Of a stretch of DNA of 64,000 nucleotides, positions 41,916 through 51,812 are shown in pieces. The position numbers were made by a program, and so were the translations under genes. The stretch lies in IMG/VR virus record IMGVR_UViG_3300031576_000010, positions 1 through 64,000 of that record, one strand, 5' to 3'. The notes beneath the pieces were generated by a model. The model saw only the letters and a program-made list of their open reading frames with translations. It had not been told where the DNA came from and did not search any database. Position 1 is the stretch's first letter. Every line of letters starts with the position of its first letter. The stretch comes from a virus.

Positions 41916-44464
41916 ATCGTGACATCTCCTTCCTCGATCTCGCGCAAGTCTAGATCCTCGATCGGCACCATGACGGCGCCCTGCTGGATGGTCGCCTCCC
42001 TGGTGTGCCGCTCTTCTTCATTCAGATCCGGTGTTGTGGTGTCGGGCTGGGCGCCGAACAACACCCGGTAATTAAGTGGACGGCTCGAATGTCCGGAAAG
42101 CGGCGTGTATATCATCTTCGACGTTTTCGAGTTGCTGTCGAACGACATCATGCCGGTCCAGCCGCGGAGATACCGGAGCCCGACGGACGTCCGCCACCCT
42201 CCATTCCACGCGAGCGAATGGGATACGTCCGCGGACGTCCCAATGTGGTTCCGCAGCTTCCACAGATATGGACGGTTCAGCCCGCAGGCAAACCGAGGAA
42301 CGATCGGCAGCCCAACCGAATGGGCATCCGCGTTGACCCGGTTGAGCATGATGTTGGCATAGATGCGAGCCGCCTCTTCGGTGCGGATCCGTCCCTTCGC
42401 GTTGCCCCGCTCCTGTCTGGTCCCGTAGACCGGGAAGAGGGCGGGCAGTTTGACAACGACGTCCGACAGGTTCGCCATGATCTCGTTGCTCGTCTGGGTG
42501 TGGCGCGATGGGGCCACCGGAACTGCCGCGATCGTCCTGACGGCCGCGTCCGAGAAGGTCGACGACGTGGCAAACTGGTCGTCCAGTTCGACGATGTAGT
42601 TGCGCTCGAACACGCCGAAGTCGTCTGGATCGAAGTCGTACAACGGGAACTCGACGATCAGGTCCCCCTTCGGGGTCGCGTAGAATACGAACTCGATGCG
42701 GGCGAGTGCTTCGTAGAGGAGCTGTAGGAAGTTCTGCGATTCCGACTTCATGTTGTACGACTGGACCAGCTCCAACCCGACCACGTCGTTGCCGATCGAC
42801 TCGGCGCCGGACGGCAGCAGCATGAACACGCGGCCTCCGTCGACCGGGAAGTTGACCGGGTCCTCGCCGATCAACGTGATGAGATCCTCGGTGGTCGCTT
42901 CCGAGACGCTCTTGCCCAACCGCTCGCCAGTCCTGAGCCGGTAGTCAGCCTCGTCGGTGTCCTTGTTGATCAATGTGTGGATGTCGCTAAGCTGCACGGG
43001 CCACGAAGTGATCCCCTCCCACTGTTGTAGCGAGACCGGCACGAGACCGTCGGGCAGCGTGTCGCCCCCGTTGATCGACAAGCCGAACACATGGGCACCG
43101 ACGTACGGAGACTCCAGTGCGAGCCGGGCATCGCTGACCCGGTTCTGTGCAACCTGCATGACCGATCGATTCTGTTGTCCCGAAACAACCGTGTCTTGGC
43201 CGGTCGCCTCGGCGGGTGGGACTTGAATGGTCGCACGAAGCGTCTGGATCTCCTCCTCGACCCTCGCGCGCAACTCCACCCGGTCCGTATCCTTGGCCGG
43301 CTTGAACGACCCGATCCCCGAGATACCGAACCGACGCTGGACCCGATCGCCAAACCGGTTGACGAAATCGATGGCGAACGCTTCCTTTTGCAGCTCGCCG
43401 AGACGGGTGCGATCCTCACCGCGTCGCTTGATGTAGCTGTCGAGGTCGCGGCGTTGCGCGTCCGTCAAGGTCTCGCGGATCTCCTCGATCGAGGAGGTCG
43501 GTGAATACCTGGTCGTGTCGATCTGCCCGATGAAACCAGCCTCGATGGCACGCTTCTGCGCGTCCGCCTCGGTGATGTTGGGCGGGGCGATCAAGAGGGT
43601 CTCGAAGATGGGTTCCCGCTGGGTCCCGAATACGATGAAGTCGATGATCTCCGTAAGCGTCTTGTTGGCAAGCGGGTTGGAGAACGCGCTGTACTGCGCC
43701 TGGTCCGCCAACGTCCTGGTGTTGGAGTCGATGAGACCGGGGTTCGAGTAGACGCGGGCGTACCGGAACAGCTTGGTTGGGTCCTCGGACGAGATGTTCA
43801 GGACCTTCTGGTTGTTGACCGAGCAGTCGTCGGTGATGTCGGTCAGGAGACCCGAAAATCCGTAGTACCAGATGGTCGGGTTGAACGGGTCCCGGAGGAA
43901 GATGCGGAGCGGGTCGTTCGGGTGGAAGATGGGCACGCCGTCTGCGTATGGGTAGCGCGACCGCCTGATTCGCCCGATCGTGTTGCCCTTCGCATCGATG
44001 TTGTCGACCGTGATCTTCGTGTGGGCTTGCTTGAGGAAGAAGATTTTGCTCTTGACCGACGCGGAATTGGACAGCCGGTAATCCGCCGTGGTCGTGTCGC
44101 TCGCCGCGTACTGGTCGGACCGCTGACACGCCAGGTCTGCCACCTCCTCGCCGATTTGCGTGACGCCGATGTCCCGACTCCTGACCTGCACGCGCTTCGG
44201 GTCGATGCCGGTCAGGAAGAACATGTCCTCGGTGGTCAGGAGGTACTTGTCCCTCTCGTTGATCAGGGTGATCGAACAGGTGTTCGGCTGGTTGCCGACG
44301 TGGTTCTTGATGTTGACGGCGGTGACGTCGTTGGTGACGTCGAAGCCGTATAGAAAAACACGGTAGGCCGGGAACGCATGCCGCACCTTCGGGAGAGGCC
44401 CCGTCGGAGGCGAAGAACCGAACATGAACGTGAGGGCACGGTCGACCGCTCGATTGTCAGCCAT
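41912..44464 (-). CDS. Baseplate hub-like protein
   Basis: 850 residues. The N-terminal part (AYRVFLYGFDVTNDVTAVNI and PNTCSITLINERDKYLL) resembles the beta-rich start of gpD/gp27-type hubs. The long middle is rich in charged helices (EEIQTLRATIQV), and the C-terminal third contains NPNDPLR- and LRYLRGW-type segments. Place between the spike V-like gene and the tail protein at 44466 supports a hub role. The length is greater than usual. Confidence 0.55.
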   Translation of the reverse strand: MADNRAVDRALTFMFGSSPPTGPLPKVRHAFPAYRVFLYGFDVTNDVTAVNIKNHVGNQPNTCSITLINERDKYLLTTEDMFFLTGIDPKRVQVRSRDIGVTQIGEEVADLACQRSDQYAASDTTTADYRLSNSASVKSKIFFLKQAHTKITVDNIDAKGNTIGRIRRSRYPYADGVPIFHPNDPLRIFLRDPFNPTIWYYGFSGLLTDITDDCSVNNQKVLNISSEDPTKLFRYARVYSNPGLIDSNTRTLADQAQYSAFSNPLANKTLTEIIDFIVFGTQREPIFETLLIAPPNITEADAQKRAIEAGFIGQIDTTRYSPTSSIEEIRETLTDAQRRDLDSYIKRRGEDRTRLGELQKEAFAIDFVNRFGDRVQRRFGISGIGSFKPAKDTDRVELRARVEEEIQTLRATIQVPPAEATGQDTVVSGQQNRSVMQVAQNRVSDARLALESPYVGAHVFGLSINGGDTLPDGLVPVSLQQWEGITSWPVQLSDIHTLINKDTDEADYRLRTGERLGKSVSEATTEDLITLIGEDPVNFPVDGGRVFMLLPSGAESIGNDVVGLELVQSYNMKSESQNFLQLLYEALARIEFVFYATPKGDLIVEFPLYDFDPDDFGVFERNYIVELDDQFATSSTFSDAAVRTIAAVPVAPSRHTQTSNEIMANLSDVVVKLPALFPVYGTRQERGNAKGRIRTEEAARIYANIMLNRVNADAHSVGLPIVPRFACGLNRPYLWKLRNHIGTSADVSHSLAWNGGWRTSVGLRYLRGWTGMMSFDSNSKTSKMIYTPLSGHSSRPLNYRVLFGAQPDTTTPDLNEEERHTREATIQQGAVMVPIEDLDLREIEEGDVTI

Positions 44465-44465
44465 A

Positions 44466-45182
44466 TCACTCGCCTCCCACGACCTCTGGGCTCGAAAAGA
44501 CAGAGTCGGCCAGGTCGAGGGCGCCCTGAACTCGCTGGAGCGATGACTCGCTGAAGATGTAGTCGGACACGAAACGAACGAGGTCGTCGAGCGGCGGGTC
44601 AGTCGACTGCACGGTGAACTGGACGCTCCACTGCCGCTGGAACGGTTCCTGCGCCGACTCGCTGAACTGGAGCACGTTCATGAAGAACCCGCGAAACTTG
44701 ACCTGCTTGGGAAACAGGGCGGACGCGTACGTCATCGTGACCATGTTGGGGACGCCCGCCTCCAGGTCGACGATCGGGTCGAGCGTGAGCTTGTAGAACC
44801 GGAGCCACGCGAGAAGATGGTCCTTCGCGCCAGTCCGATCGAACGTCAGGTCGGCGCCCAGGATGCGACCGATCTGCCGCTGGAACGCGCGCGGGTCGAT
44901 GTTGCCGGTCGTCCCAGATAGCGAGAGGGTCAGGATGTCGTTGTTCTGGCCCCTCGCGTTCGAGAAGTGGAAGTAGATCGTTCCCCCAACAACATCCTGC
45001 TTCTGGATCCTCTTGGTCTGGGCGAACTGGACCTGCTGCGGGTTGATGAGCATGCAGAGGGGTGCGACGCCGTTGCGCGCGTTCATGTCGGACTGCCAGA
45101 TGATCGGCACCCGCGTGGTGTTGTCCGGCCCGGCCGTCAGCGTGCTTCGCAGAATCGACCCGATGTCTGCCAGGAGTGCCAT
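44466..45182 (-). CDS. Tail/baseplate connector protein, 238 aa
   Basis: MALLADIGSILRSTLTAGPD, a strand-rich core (VVGGTIYFHFSNARGQNNDI, LTLSLSGTTGNI) and a helical end. Similar-size proteins between tape measure and hub in contractile phages link the tube to the hub. No diagnostic motif such as LysM is visible. Confidence 0.55.
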   Translation of the reverse strand: MALLADIGSILRSTLTAGPDNTTRVPIIWQSDMNARNGVAPLCMLINPQQVQFAQTKRIQKQDVVGGTIYFHFSNARGQNNDILTLSLSGTTGNIDPRAFQRQIGRILGADLTFDRTGAKDHLLAWLRFYKLTLDPIVDLEAGVPNMVTMTYASALFPKQVKFRGFFMNVLQFSESAQEPFQRQWSVQFTVQSTDPPLDDLVRFVSDYIFSESSLQRVQGALDLADSVFSSPEVVGGE

Positions 45183-47258
45183 CTATTGTTGCTTCCTTCC
45201 GGATCGAACCGCTTTGTGTCTGGTCGCGCTGATCGATAGCGCCTGCGTGCCGATCACACCCGTGACGCTTCCGCTCCGTTGAGCCGGTTGAGTAGCGGCA
45301 CCCGCGGGGTCATAGCCGGGCTCGATGGTACCGCCTCGCCGAGGCCCGCCCCCCCGCAGACCAGCCGCCTTTCGAGCGCCCGCCACATCCCCGCGGATCA
45401 ACTTGTTGATCCCGGCGACATCCGTTGGGTCGCCCGCCCCCAGGCCAAAACCGGCCGGTTGGTCGAGCCTACGACCCGTCGCGATGTCCTCGATCTGGCC
45501 GGCCGCCGGGGGATCCTCTTCGCCGATCCCCTCCAGCGCCTTCTTGAGCGGCTGGAGCCCCTCCACGCTGCCCAGGAGATTCTCGCCAGCTCCACCGATG
45601 TCCTTCAAGCCCGCCCACGCCCTGCCGAGTGCGTCGGGAAATATCTTGGCCGTCTCCTTCATCGCCTCGCTGTAGGCCGCCGCCGTCTTGTCCTCGCCCT
45701 TGAGTACCGCGATGGTGTAGCGGACCCCGAGGACCAGCTCGGCCAACCCGGCCATCACGATGTCGAACAGAGCGGTCCCGACCTTGCGGACGCCTTCGAG
45801 CGATTGCCGCATGAACTTTTGGAACTCCTCGGTCTTCTGCGCTTCCGTCTTGAATGCGCCGGCCAGCGCCTTCTTCTCCTCCTTGGAGAGTTGTTCGACC
45901 GTCAAGCCACCCGCCAGTTTGTCGCCGATGTCCATGATGGCCTTCGCGCCCTTGAACCCCATCCGCCCTTCTAGCCACGCGCGAGCGGACTGCGGGTCGC
46001 CCCGCGACATTTCCAGCGCCATGCTGCGCAACTCCGTGATGCTGCCGGCCAGCACTTGCGGGTCAGGTCCACCCTCACGGGTGAGCTGGTTGAGCAAGTG
46101 GGACCGCGCCTCCAGCCCTTTGCCCATCCCGAGCCGCTCGGCCAGCATGACCTGCTCGCCCATCCCGAAGGAACCAAGACCCCCAAGGATCTGCTGGGTC
46201 GCTTGCAACGCCTCGGCACCAGCGAAGTGCTTCTTGACACCAATCGCCTCGTACTGAGCGGTAAGCTGTTGGGTGAGGCCGATCACCTCCTTGGTGTTGA
46301 TGCCCATGTGGCGGACACCACCGGTCGCTTGCGCGATCGCGTTCGTGAACGTGGCGAGTCCAACGCCCGACTTCGCGCCAGCGAAATTCAGCTCGACGAC
46401 CGCCTCGGCCGCTTCCTTGGTGGAATAGCCGTACTTCGTCATGAACTCGCCCGCTTGCCTGGCGGCCGTTCCGCCAGCCAGCTCGAAGTGACGTTCGAGC
46501 CCAAGCGTGAGCCCGTAGAGCGTCTGCATCTGGGTGCCGTACGCCTTCGTGACCCTAGAGCCCGCCTCGCCCGCCGAGATGCCGGCGTCGCCGTACGCCT
46601 TCGCGACCGCCTCCAGCTCTCCGCGCGTCGCGCCAAACTGGATCTCCAACTCCTTCGCGACACCCGCCAGCTTGCCGGCCGCCATGCGATCGGCCTTCTC
46701 GGCCTTCGCGCTGTACGTCCTGGTCGACTCCTCGAAAATCTGGACGAACCGGTTGGCCTCCGCCTCGTACTTCTGGGTCTCCGCAACCCCCCAGAGCATG
46801 AGGCCCAGGATGCCCCCCACCCCCATGGCACCTGGGGTCAGCATGGAGAACAGGTTGCCCGAGACCTTCCGGATGTCCTCCGCGATAGCGTCGGGCGTGA
46901 TGCGGATCTTGCTGACCGCGCCCGACAGCATCCCCCGGATCTTCCGGAGCCACTTGGACCGTTGGCCCTTCTGGCCCTTGCCCTTGTCGACGTCGGTCGA
47001 CTTCTGGTGGACCTCCTGCCAGTCCTTGACGATGTCGTCGATCTCACGACGGCACCGTTCGGTGTACTGGCGGATGTCCTGGATGGGGCCGAGCCCTACC
47101 TCGGCGAGCAGGCGGTCGACCTCGATCTTCTGATCGGCGCCGGTCCCCAGCGACTCGGCCGCCTGGACCATCCGCTGTTGCGCTTGCGCGTACTCGGTGA
47201 CCGCCTCTTCGGTGCCCGAGATTTTGACCTTGGCTTCAAGCAGCTCGGACATCGTCAT
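45183..47258 (-). CDS. Tape-measure-like protein 2
   Basis: 691 residues, mostly helical, with a hydrophobic segment GAMGVGGILGLMLWGVAE around residue 150 and the repeated tape-measure-type sequence STKEAAEAVVELNFAGAKSG and VGLATFTNAI. It is clearly related to the C-terminal neighbour at 47255 (same order: hydrophobic segment, ARE/KEA helices, SGxGxxxF, ATGxxR). It lacks the peptidase domain. Two tape-measure-like genes in tandem suggest duplication. Confidence 0.6.
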   Translation of the reverse strand: MTMSELLEAKVKISGTEEAVTEYAQAQQRMVQAAESLGTGADQKIEVDRLLAEVGLGPIQDIRQYTERCRREIDDIVKDWQEVHQKSTDVDKGKGQKGQRSKWLRKIRGMLSGAVSKIRITPDAIAEDIRKVSGNLFSMLTPGAMGVGGILGLMLWGVAETQKYEAEANRFVQIFEESTRTYSAKAEKADRMAAGKLAGVAKELEIQFGATRGELEAVAKAYGDAGISAGEAGSRVTKAYGTQMQTLYGLTLGLERHFELAGGTAARQAGEFMTKYGYSTKEAAEAVVELNFAGAKSGVGLATFTNAIAQATGGVRHMGINTKEVIGLTQQLTAQYEAIGVKKHFAGAEALQATQQILGGLGSFGMGEQVMLAERLGMGKGLEARSHLLNQLTREGGPDPQVLAGSITELRSMALEMSRGDPQSARAWLEGRMGFKGAKAIMDIGDKLAGGLTVEQLSKEEKKALAGAFKTEAQKTEEFQKFMRQSLEGVRKVGTALFDIVMAGLAELVLGVRYTIAVLKGEDKTAAAYSEAMKETAKIFPDALGRAWAGLKDIGGAGENLLGSVEGLQPLKKALEGIGEEDPPAAGQIEDIATGRRLDQPAGFGLGAGDPTDVAGINKLIRGDVAGARKAAGLRGGGPRRGGTIEPGYDPAGAATQPAQRSGSVTGVIGTQALSISATRHKAVRSGRKQQ

Positions 47259-50158
47259 CCTCTCTTACGGAGAGCAGCGATATACGGGTAGGGATCGATC
47301 GCACCGACCCTCCGCTCCCTCGGATCCGAGGACTTTTTGACGCCCGGATCGACGATCCTGTAGTGAAGATGCGGCGCCCCCTTGTGGAAGGGGGCGCCCG
47401 GGGTCGATGGAGGGCTAAACGACTGCTCCATCAGCTCCCCAACCGGATCGCCCGCCTCTATCTTTTCTCCCCTCTTGATCAGCAACGGGTGTTTCAGGTG
47501 GGCGAGGTAGTGGTCCAGTCCGGTGACTGGGTCGTGGATGGTGGTGCTCGCCTGACCTTTGTGTGAAGGTCGCGCCACTTTCACGATCCCGGTAACGGGC
47601 GAGAACACTGGAGTGCCGCCCGCCGCCCCGATGTCGGACGCGGCGTGGAACGCGCCGATGCTGCCGACCGCCTTCGCGAACGCGTGACCGAACGAACCCG
47701 GTAGGAGCGCGCCTTTGCCGCGCAGGGGGTCCGCTTGGACGACCTTGTCGCCGTGGGGTCCACTGTAGACACCAGAGACATCATCCTCCGCATGGCTGTG
47801 GTCGTGCCCTTCCTCGGCGGCTGAATCGGCGTGGGCGGCGTGTGCGGTAGGGGGCGCCACACTGGTGAGGGCACCGCGCGACTTCTCGGCGCCCGCCCTC
47901 ACCGCCACTCGACGCATCTTGTCGCTCTCGATCGTCACGAAATGGATGGTGACGGGGAGGTTCTCGCCGCGGACCGTCCCGAATTCGACGCCGGTGATCG
48001 CGATGTCGCCCGCGCCAAGATCGGTGCCAGCGAACGTGCTCTGCACCCCGGGCGCCGACTCCGCCGCCTCCGACAGGATGTCCTGGACCGCCTCGAAGTC
48101 CCCTCCCCGCTGCGCCGCGGAGAGAGCGAGCTGTTGCTCGACCCCGAGGGTAGCGGTAGCGCCCACCCCCGCCATTCCCCCTTGTTGTCGCGACACCCCA
48201 CGGATCATCTCACCGCTGGTCCTCATCGCTGCGGTGATCGCCTCCTTGGACCCGGCGCTGAACGTCAGCGCGGCCATCCGCTTGACTGCCTCGGGTGTCG
48301 TGACCGCCCCCATGAACGCATCCATCCCGGCGGACGACGGTAGCAAATCCTTCCCGTGTTTTCCCAGATCGGTGAACCCTTTACCGATGTCCTTGAGGAT
48401 CTTCTCGTTGGCCGTCTCCGCCTCCCAGAACGTGTCTTCCAACCGGCCCATCTGCCTCTTCTCCGACTCGGTCAAGTTGGAGAAGCCGGGGATCGCCGAG
48501 AGCTTGTCCTTGAGGGCGAGGGGGATGTAGCGGAACCCGATGACCAGCTCGGCGAGCCCGACGGCGATCAAGTTGAACAGGCCGAGTCCGATGACCGCGA
48601 TGTCGCGCGAGATGTCCTTGAAGGACGTCTCGAAGTCGGTGTGGGTGGCGCGCTCCTTCTTGAACGCCTCGTTGAACGCCTTCTCGGCGTCGACCCGCTC
48701 CTTCTTGGTCGCGTTGGTGTTGTGGAGCGTATCGACCGCCTGGATCATGATGAGGGCGGATTGTGGACCGAGCTGCGGCATCACCCGTTCGAGCGCGACG
48801 CCGATCTCCTCGCGGGACAACTTCCGGCCCCCACGGAACAGGTCGACAGTCGCGCGCGCCATCTTAAGCGCGACGCCCGGCCCCTTACTCGGGTCCATGT
48901 AGGCGTCGCGGAGCGCGTAGTAGGCGCCCAGGTCTGTCCCGAGCCCCATCTTATCGGCGACCGCCATCTGCATCCCCTTCGACATGCCCGCAAGCCCGGC
49001 GGCGATCTGGCCGGTCGCCATCACGGCGGTCGTGGCGGCGAAATGGGGCTCCAGCCCCTTCTCCTCCAGCATCTTCTGGAGCCCGTACACCATGTTGAGG
49101 CCGTCCTGCACGGTCGCGCCGTACTGGCGCATCTGGCCGGTCGCCGACATCACATCGCTCATGAAGTTCTGGATCCCGATGCCCGAGTCGCGGCCGGCCA
49201 GCGCGAACGTCCCGACCAGCTCGGTCGCCTCCCTGGCGGTAATGTTGTACTGCTGCATCAATTGACCCGCCGTCCTGGCGGCCGTGCCCTCCGGTAGTCG
49301 GAGCGTTTGATCGATCGCGGCGGTCGCGATCGCAACGCTCGCGCGAGCGCCATCTACCCGGATGGACGTCTTGGCCGTCGCCTCCTCGATCGTGACACCA
49401 GCGTCCGTGAGCGAGCGGGTGACCGCCATCGCCTCCCCTTTGGACATCCTGAACGTGTCGACCAGGTTGGCGAACTGGCTGCCCAGCGTTGCCATGTGCT
49501 GCTTGGCAACCGCGTAGCCTTTCGCATCACCTGTCGCGATCGTCTTCTCCCAGAGCTGGGAGTACCGCTCGCCCTCCGCCCGGAGCTTGTCTTCGTAGGA
49601 GAGGCCGTAGAGCAAGAGGCCGACAACGCCCCCCACCCCCATGGTCGTGATGGTGGAGCCGACCATTCGACCGGCGGCCCCGAGCGCCTGGATCGACTGT
49701 TTGCCGACGTTGAAGAAGTCGCCCACCTTCTTGGCGATCGAACCCCGCTTCTTCGCGCCGGTCCTGGCGCCCTCCTCGTCCTCTTCGTCGTCTTCTCCGC
49801 CCCCATCATCCTCTCCATCCTCTTCGAGGACGGCGGCCCGGAGCGTGTCGATCGCCGTGACCAACTGCTTGTACTCGGTGAAAACGCGGGCGAACGCCTG
49901 CGATTGCACCTCCGACTCCTCGCCCGTCTTCTTCGCGATCCCAGCCGCCTCAGAAAACTCGGCGGCCGCCTCTCTCGCCTCCTCGCCCAACCGTTTGGCC
50001 GCCGCGATCTCCGCGTCCGACACGACCGCCTTGTTCCGCTTGATCTCCTCGATCAGCTCCTTGTACTTGTCGACAACGTCGCCGAGACCGACGTGCTGAA
50101 CGATGAGGTCGAGGTCGGCGCCGCCCCCTCCAACCGATCCTGTTTCGGGGGGCGGCAT
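47255..50158 (-). CDS. Tape measure protein with C-terminal M23 peptidase domain
   Basis: 967 residues. An acidic helical N-terminus is followed by a hydrophobic stretch (TITTMGVGGVVGLLLYGL) and long helices of tape-measure type (ITAREATELVGTFALAGRDS). The last 150 residues are an M23 metallopeptidase: FHAASDIGAAGGTPVFSPVT near 835 and PHLHY near 930 carry the zinc ligands H, D and H. Such a domain cuts peptidoglycan cross-links during DNA entry. The gene overlaps the second tape-measure-like gene by 4 bp. Confidence 0.8.
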   Translation of the reverse strand: MPPPETGSVGGGGADLDLIVQHVGLGDVVDKYKELIEEIKRNKAVVSDAEIAAAKRLGEEAREAAAEFSEAAGIAKKTGEESEVQSQAFARVFTEYKQLVTAIDTLRAAVLEEDGEDDGGGEDDEEDEEGARTGAKKRGSIAKKVGDFFNVGKQSIQALGAAGRMVGSTITTMGVGGVVGLLLYGLSYEDKLRAEGERYSQLWEKTIATGDAKGYAVAKQHMATLGSQFANLVDTFRMSKGEAMAVTRSLTDAGVTIEEATAKTSIRVDGARASVAIATAAIDQTLRLPEGTAARTAGQLMQQYNITAREATELVGTFALAGRDSGIGIQNFMSDVMSATGQMRQYGATVQDGLNMVYGLQKMLEEKGLEPHFAATTAVMATGQIAAGLAGMSKGMQMAVADKMGLGTDLGAYYALRDAYMDPSKGPGVALKMARATVDLFRGGRKLSREEIGVALERVMPQLGPQSALIMIQAVDTLHNTNATKKERVDAEKAFNEAFKKERATHTDFETSFKDISRDIAVIGLGLFNLIAVGLAELVIGFRYIPLALKDKLSAIPGFSNLTESEKRQMGRLEDTFWEAETANEKILKDIGKGFTDLGKHGKDLLPSSAGMDAFMGAVTTPEAVKRMAALTFSAGSKEAITAAMRTSGEMIRGVSRQQGGMAGVGATATLGVEQQLALSAAQRGGDFEAVQDILSEAAESAPGVQSTFAGTDLGAGDIAITGVEFGTVRGENLPVTIHFVTIESDKMRRVAVRAGAEKSRGALTSVAPPTAHAAHADSAAEEGHDHSHAEDDVSGVYSGPHGDKVVQADPLRGKGALLPGSFGHAFAKAVGSIGAFHAASDIGAAGGTPVFSPVTGIVKVARPSHKGQASTTIHDPVTGLDHYLAHLKHPLLIKRGEKIEAGDPVGELMEQSFSPPSTPGAPFHKGAPHLHYRIVDPGVKKSSDPRERRVGAIDPYPYIAALRKRG

Positions 50159-50164
50159 GACGGT

Positions 50165-50659
50165 TTAGTCGTCGAGCACGAAGCTGCTGCGACGCGCGCG
50201 GGCGCGCTGGCCTGGAACGTCCTGCTCGGGAGGAGCTGGGGGATGAACGCCGTCGACCACATGAACGCCCGCGACCGCCAGTACCTGGCGGCGCTCCACC
50301 TCGCTCATCCGCGAAATATCGATCGGCCTGTCGAGGATCTCCATGCCCGTGTCAGTCGACAGCGGCCCAGGCGGAACATCGTCGACCTCCTCGATGACCG
50401 GGGCCTCGACCTCATCTTTGCCAAGCGCGTCGATCGACTTGGCCAGGTAGTCGAGGAACGCGGGCCTCGCGATAGCGGGAAGGATCGGCTGAACCTCCGC
50501 GAACGTCTCGGGCATCCGGATCTTGCCGGTCACAGGGTCGTGGATGGGGATGAGGTGGGCGCCCAGCACACGACCAAACGACGCCTGTAGGAGGTCGGCG
50601 TGTTGCTTCTCGTGCCGCTGGATACCGGTGTACAAAAACGCCCACCTCGTCGGGTTCAT
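50165..50659 (-). CDS. Tail protein, probable tape-measure chaperone, 164 aa
   Basis: Starts MNPTRWAFLYTGIQRHEKQH inside the stop of the preceding gene. Its position just upstream of the tape measure gene is where tail assembly chaperones lie. In many phages the second chaperone is made by ribosomal frameshift; here a 4-bp overlap and an own ATG make an independent start more likely. Confidence 0.5.
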   Translation of the reverse strand: MNPTRWAFLYTGIQRHEKQHADLLQASFGRVLGAHLIPIHDPVTGKIRMPETFAEVQPILPAIARPAFLDYLAKSIDALGKDEVEAPVIEEVDDVPPGPLSTDTGMEILDRPIDISRMSEVERRQVLAVAGVHVVDGVHPPAPPEQDVPGQRARARRSSFVLDD

Positions 50660-51261
50660 GTCGCGAAGCTGCTGCCATGGATCGCCGGCATTTCCTCCAG
50701 CCCCGTTTCCTCCTCCCCCGCCGAAGAGAGACCATCCTCGACAGATGACGTACTGCTGGATGTCGAGGAGTCGGTCTCCCTCGATGATGCTTTTAGGCGG
50801 GTGATCACCTCCGCGCGCCGCTCCTCCAGCTTGCCGTAGAACTGGAAAAACTCGGTGATGATGGCGTCGTCGAACTGTTGCAGGTACTCGTAGAACCGCT
50901 CGCGGAAGTAGCTCTTCATCTCGTCAGGATCATTCCGGATGAGGCCGAGAAGCTGCTCGTCCTGCGGGAGGGGGAACAGCGCGGAGATGGGGGTTTCGTT
51001 GACGTGGCTGGTGGCGGCCGCGACCGTCGCGCTCTTGCGCGACGACAGAAGCGCCATGTTGGACGCCATCGAGACGTACTGGTCGCGCCAGAGCGCCTCC
51101 CCATCCGACAGGGTGTGGAGGCGGAACCGCCGATCCGCGAACTCGAACGTGTCCTCGATACGACCCTTGAGCAGGTCGGCCTTGAGGTCGAGCAAGATGG
51201 GCGACAAGGGTGGAGGTGCGGGGGGCGCGCTAGGCGCCTTCTTCTTCTTACTTTCGGCCAT
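50656..51261 (-). CDS. Tail assembly chaperone-like protein, 201 aa
   Basis: ATG 51261 was chosen over a longer frame because MAESKKKKAPSAPP begins a typical lysine-rich start and the upstream part overlaps nothing useful. A helical middle (KSYFRERFYEYLQQFDDAII) and a serine-rich acidic tail follow. Position between tube and tape measure genes matches the gpG-type chaperone. Confidence 0.55.
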   Translation of the reverse strand: MAESKKKKAPSAPPAPPPLSPILLDLKADLLKGRIEDTFEFADRRFRLHTLSDGEALWRDQYVSMASNMALLSSRKSATVAAATSHVNETPISALFPLPQDEQLLGLIRNDPDEMKSYFRERFYEYLQQFDDAIITEFFQFYGKLEERRAEVITRLKASSRETDSSTSSSTSSVEDGLSSAGEEETGLEEMPAIHGSSFAT

Positions 51262-51348
51262 TGGTGGCCCTCCTGTTCGCCCTCCGGGACAGCCGGAGGG
51301 GTATGGGGTGGATGGGGCGGCATGGTAGCGCCGACCCACCCGCCCGAG

Positions 51349-51801
51349 CTACTGCAACCGGACCTTCCGGACGTACACGAGGGTGCCCTGCGTCTGGACC
51401 AGGCGATCGCCACCGGCCGTGTAGGTCCGGCCCAGGCTGCTGAACCAGCAGCCGATGTAGCTGCGCCCCTCGGTCGAGTTGTTGGGGAACCGCCAGGTCT
51501 CCCGCACCTCGAACGGGTTGGCCTGGTCGCCCAGCATCTCGAAGTCGGGCGTGCCGAACGCCTGCTCCATCCTGCAGGTGAACAGGTCGTACCGACCGAC
51601 CGAGATGGAAAGGCCGCCCACGTTGCCCGGCACCGTCTCGATCGGCTCGCCGGACGTCGCCTGGTTGATCTCGTACACGTGCGAGACCTGCCGGGTCATG
51701 TTGACGCCCCAGCTCTGGATCGAGCCGACCGTGAGGCCGGACGCCCGGATCGTCATCGCGTGGGACGTCCGATGGACTGTGTTGGGAGGGTTGACAGGCA
51801 T
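51349..51801 (-). CDS. Tail tube protein
   Basis: 150 residues: ASGLTVGSIQSWGVNMTRQV, GLSISVGRYDLFTCRMEQAF, then a C-terminal RTYTAGGDRLVQTQGTLVYV strand pair. The length and all-beta pattern fit the tube protein of contractile tails, and it lies directly downstream of the sheath gene as expected. Confidence 0.7.
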   Translation of the reverse strand: MPVNPPNTVHRTSHAMTIRASGLTVGSIQSWGVNMTRQVSHVYEINQATSGEPIETVPGNVGGLSISVGRYDLFTCRMEQAFGTPDFEMLGDQANPFEVRETWRFPNNSTEGRSYIGCWFSSLGRTYTAGGDRLVQTQGTLVYVRKVRLQ

Positions 51802-51812
51802 GTTTCGTCTCC

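Noticed and set aside
50640-50670. Programmed -1 frameshift between tail chaperone genes
   Set aside because: No slippery heptamer seen; the two genes are joined by a plain ATGA overlap.
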